From assembly GCA_964636675.1 (NCBI GenBank), contig CAZWUO010000207.1:1-6282 (forward strand): DNA of 6,282 nucleotides. Reading direction: 5' to 3'. The translations under genes and the position numbers were made by a program. Below the pieces are notes generated by a model that saw nothing but the letters and a program-made list of their open reading frames with translations, was not told the origin of the DNA and made no database searches. Positions 6,233 through 6,282 of this stretch are shown piece by piece (position 1 is the stretch's first letter; the number at the start of each line of letters is the position of its first letter). The stretch is from JALUUH01 sp964636675. Its GTDB lineage: Bacteria; Pseudomonadota; Gammaproteobacteria; S012-40.

Positions 6233-6282
6233 CACTGCTGTCCCGTTAACTTTCATAGCAAAGCCAACTGAGCCGTAGCGTC
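6233..6282. mobile_element. possible terminal end of an insertion sequence, cut by the window edge
   Basis: Composition changes abruptly here: AT-rich intergenic DNA gives way to a more GC-rich stretch beginning CACTGCTGTCCCGTTAAC. From memory, the reverse complement (GTTAACGGGACAGCAGTG) resembles ends of IS4-type elements with DUF4372 transposases in proteobacteria. Only 50 bases are visible, with no transposase and no second inverted repeat, so this cannot be confirmed. A partial resemblance to the JUMPstart/ops antiterminator element is an alternative. Confidence 0.3.

Noticed and set aside
1..6282. CRISPR array, tRNA or rRNA genes, toxin-antitoxin pair
   Set aside because: No regularly spaced repeats, tRNA-like stems or short paired genes with recognisable domains were seen on either strand.

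Overview
The window is a piece of a surface-polysaccharide (O-antigen, capsule or exopolysaccharide) biosynthesis locus from a low-GC Gram-negative bacterium, most likely a gammaproteobacterium. The organism is inferred from gene content, the Wzy/ligase-type membrane protein and the Shine-Dalgarno variants; no taxonomic marker gene is present. All four confident genes lie on the + strand and follow one another without overlap, with gaps of 229, 88 and 117 bases, which is loose for a polysaccharide operon.

Layout: 1-341 is a very AT-rich leader with one promoter-like pair and a 13-base palindrome; its first bases may hold the tail of an upstream gene. 342-1223 encodes a NodB-type polysaccharide deacetylase without a signal peptide. 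1224-1452 is non-coding, with one candidate promoter. 1453-2823 encodes a membrane protein of the O-antigen polymerase/ligase kind, with about 12 membrane segments. 2912-4780 encodes a complete glutamine-hydrolysing asparagine synthetase-type amidotransferase. 4898-6058 encodes a GT4-type glycosyltransferase starting at GTG. 6059-6282 is non-coding; it contains a 78-base imperfect inverted repeat (6136-6213) and, from about 6233, a compositionally different end that may be the tip of an insertion sequence or, less likely, a JUMPstart-like element.

Working together (inference): the glycosyltransferase would add a sugar to a lipid-linked repeat unit in the cytoplasm. The amidotransferase would supply asparagine or, as for related enzymes in some O-antigen loci, amidate a uronic acid. 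The deacetylase would remove an acetyl group from an amino sugar. The membrane protein would polymerise repeat units or ligate glycan at the periplasmic face. No flippase, chain-length regulator or sugar-nucleotide enzyme is visible, so the window shows only part of the locus. I found no strong evidence of an undescribed system. The best leads are the two structures after the glycosyltransferase gene.
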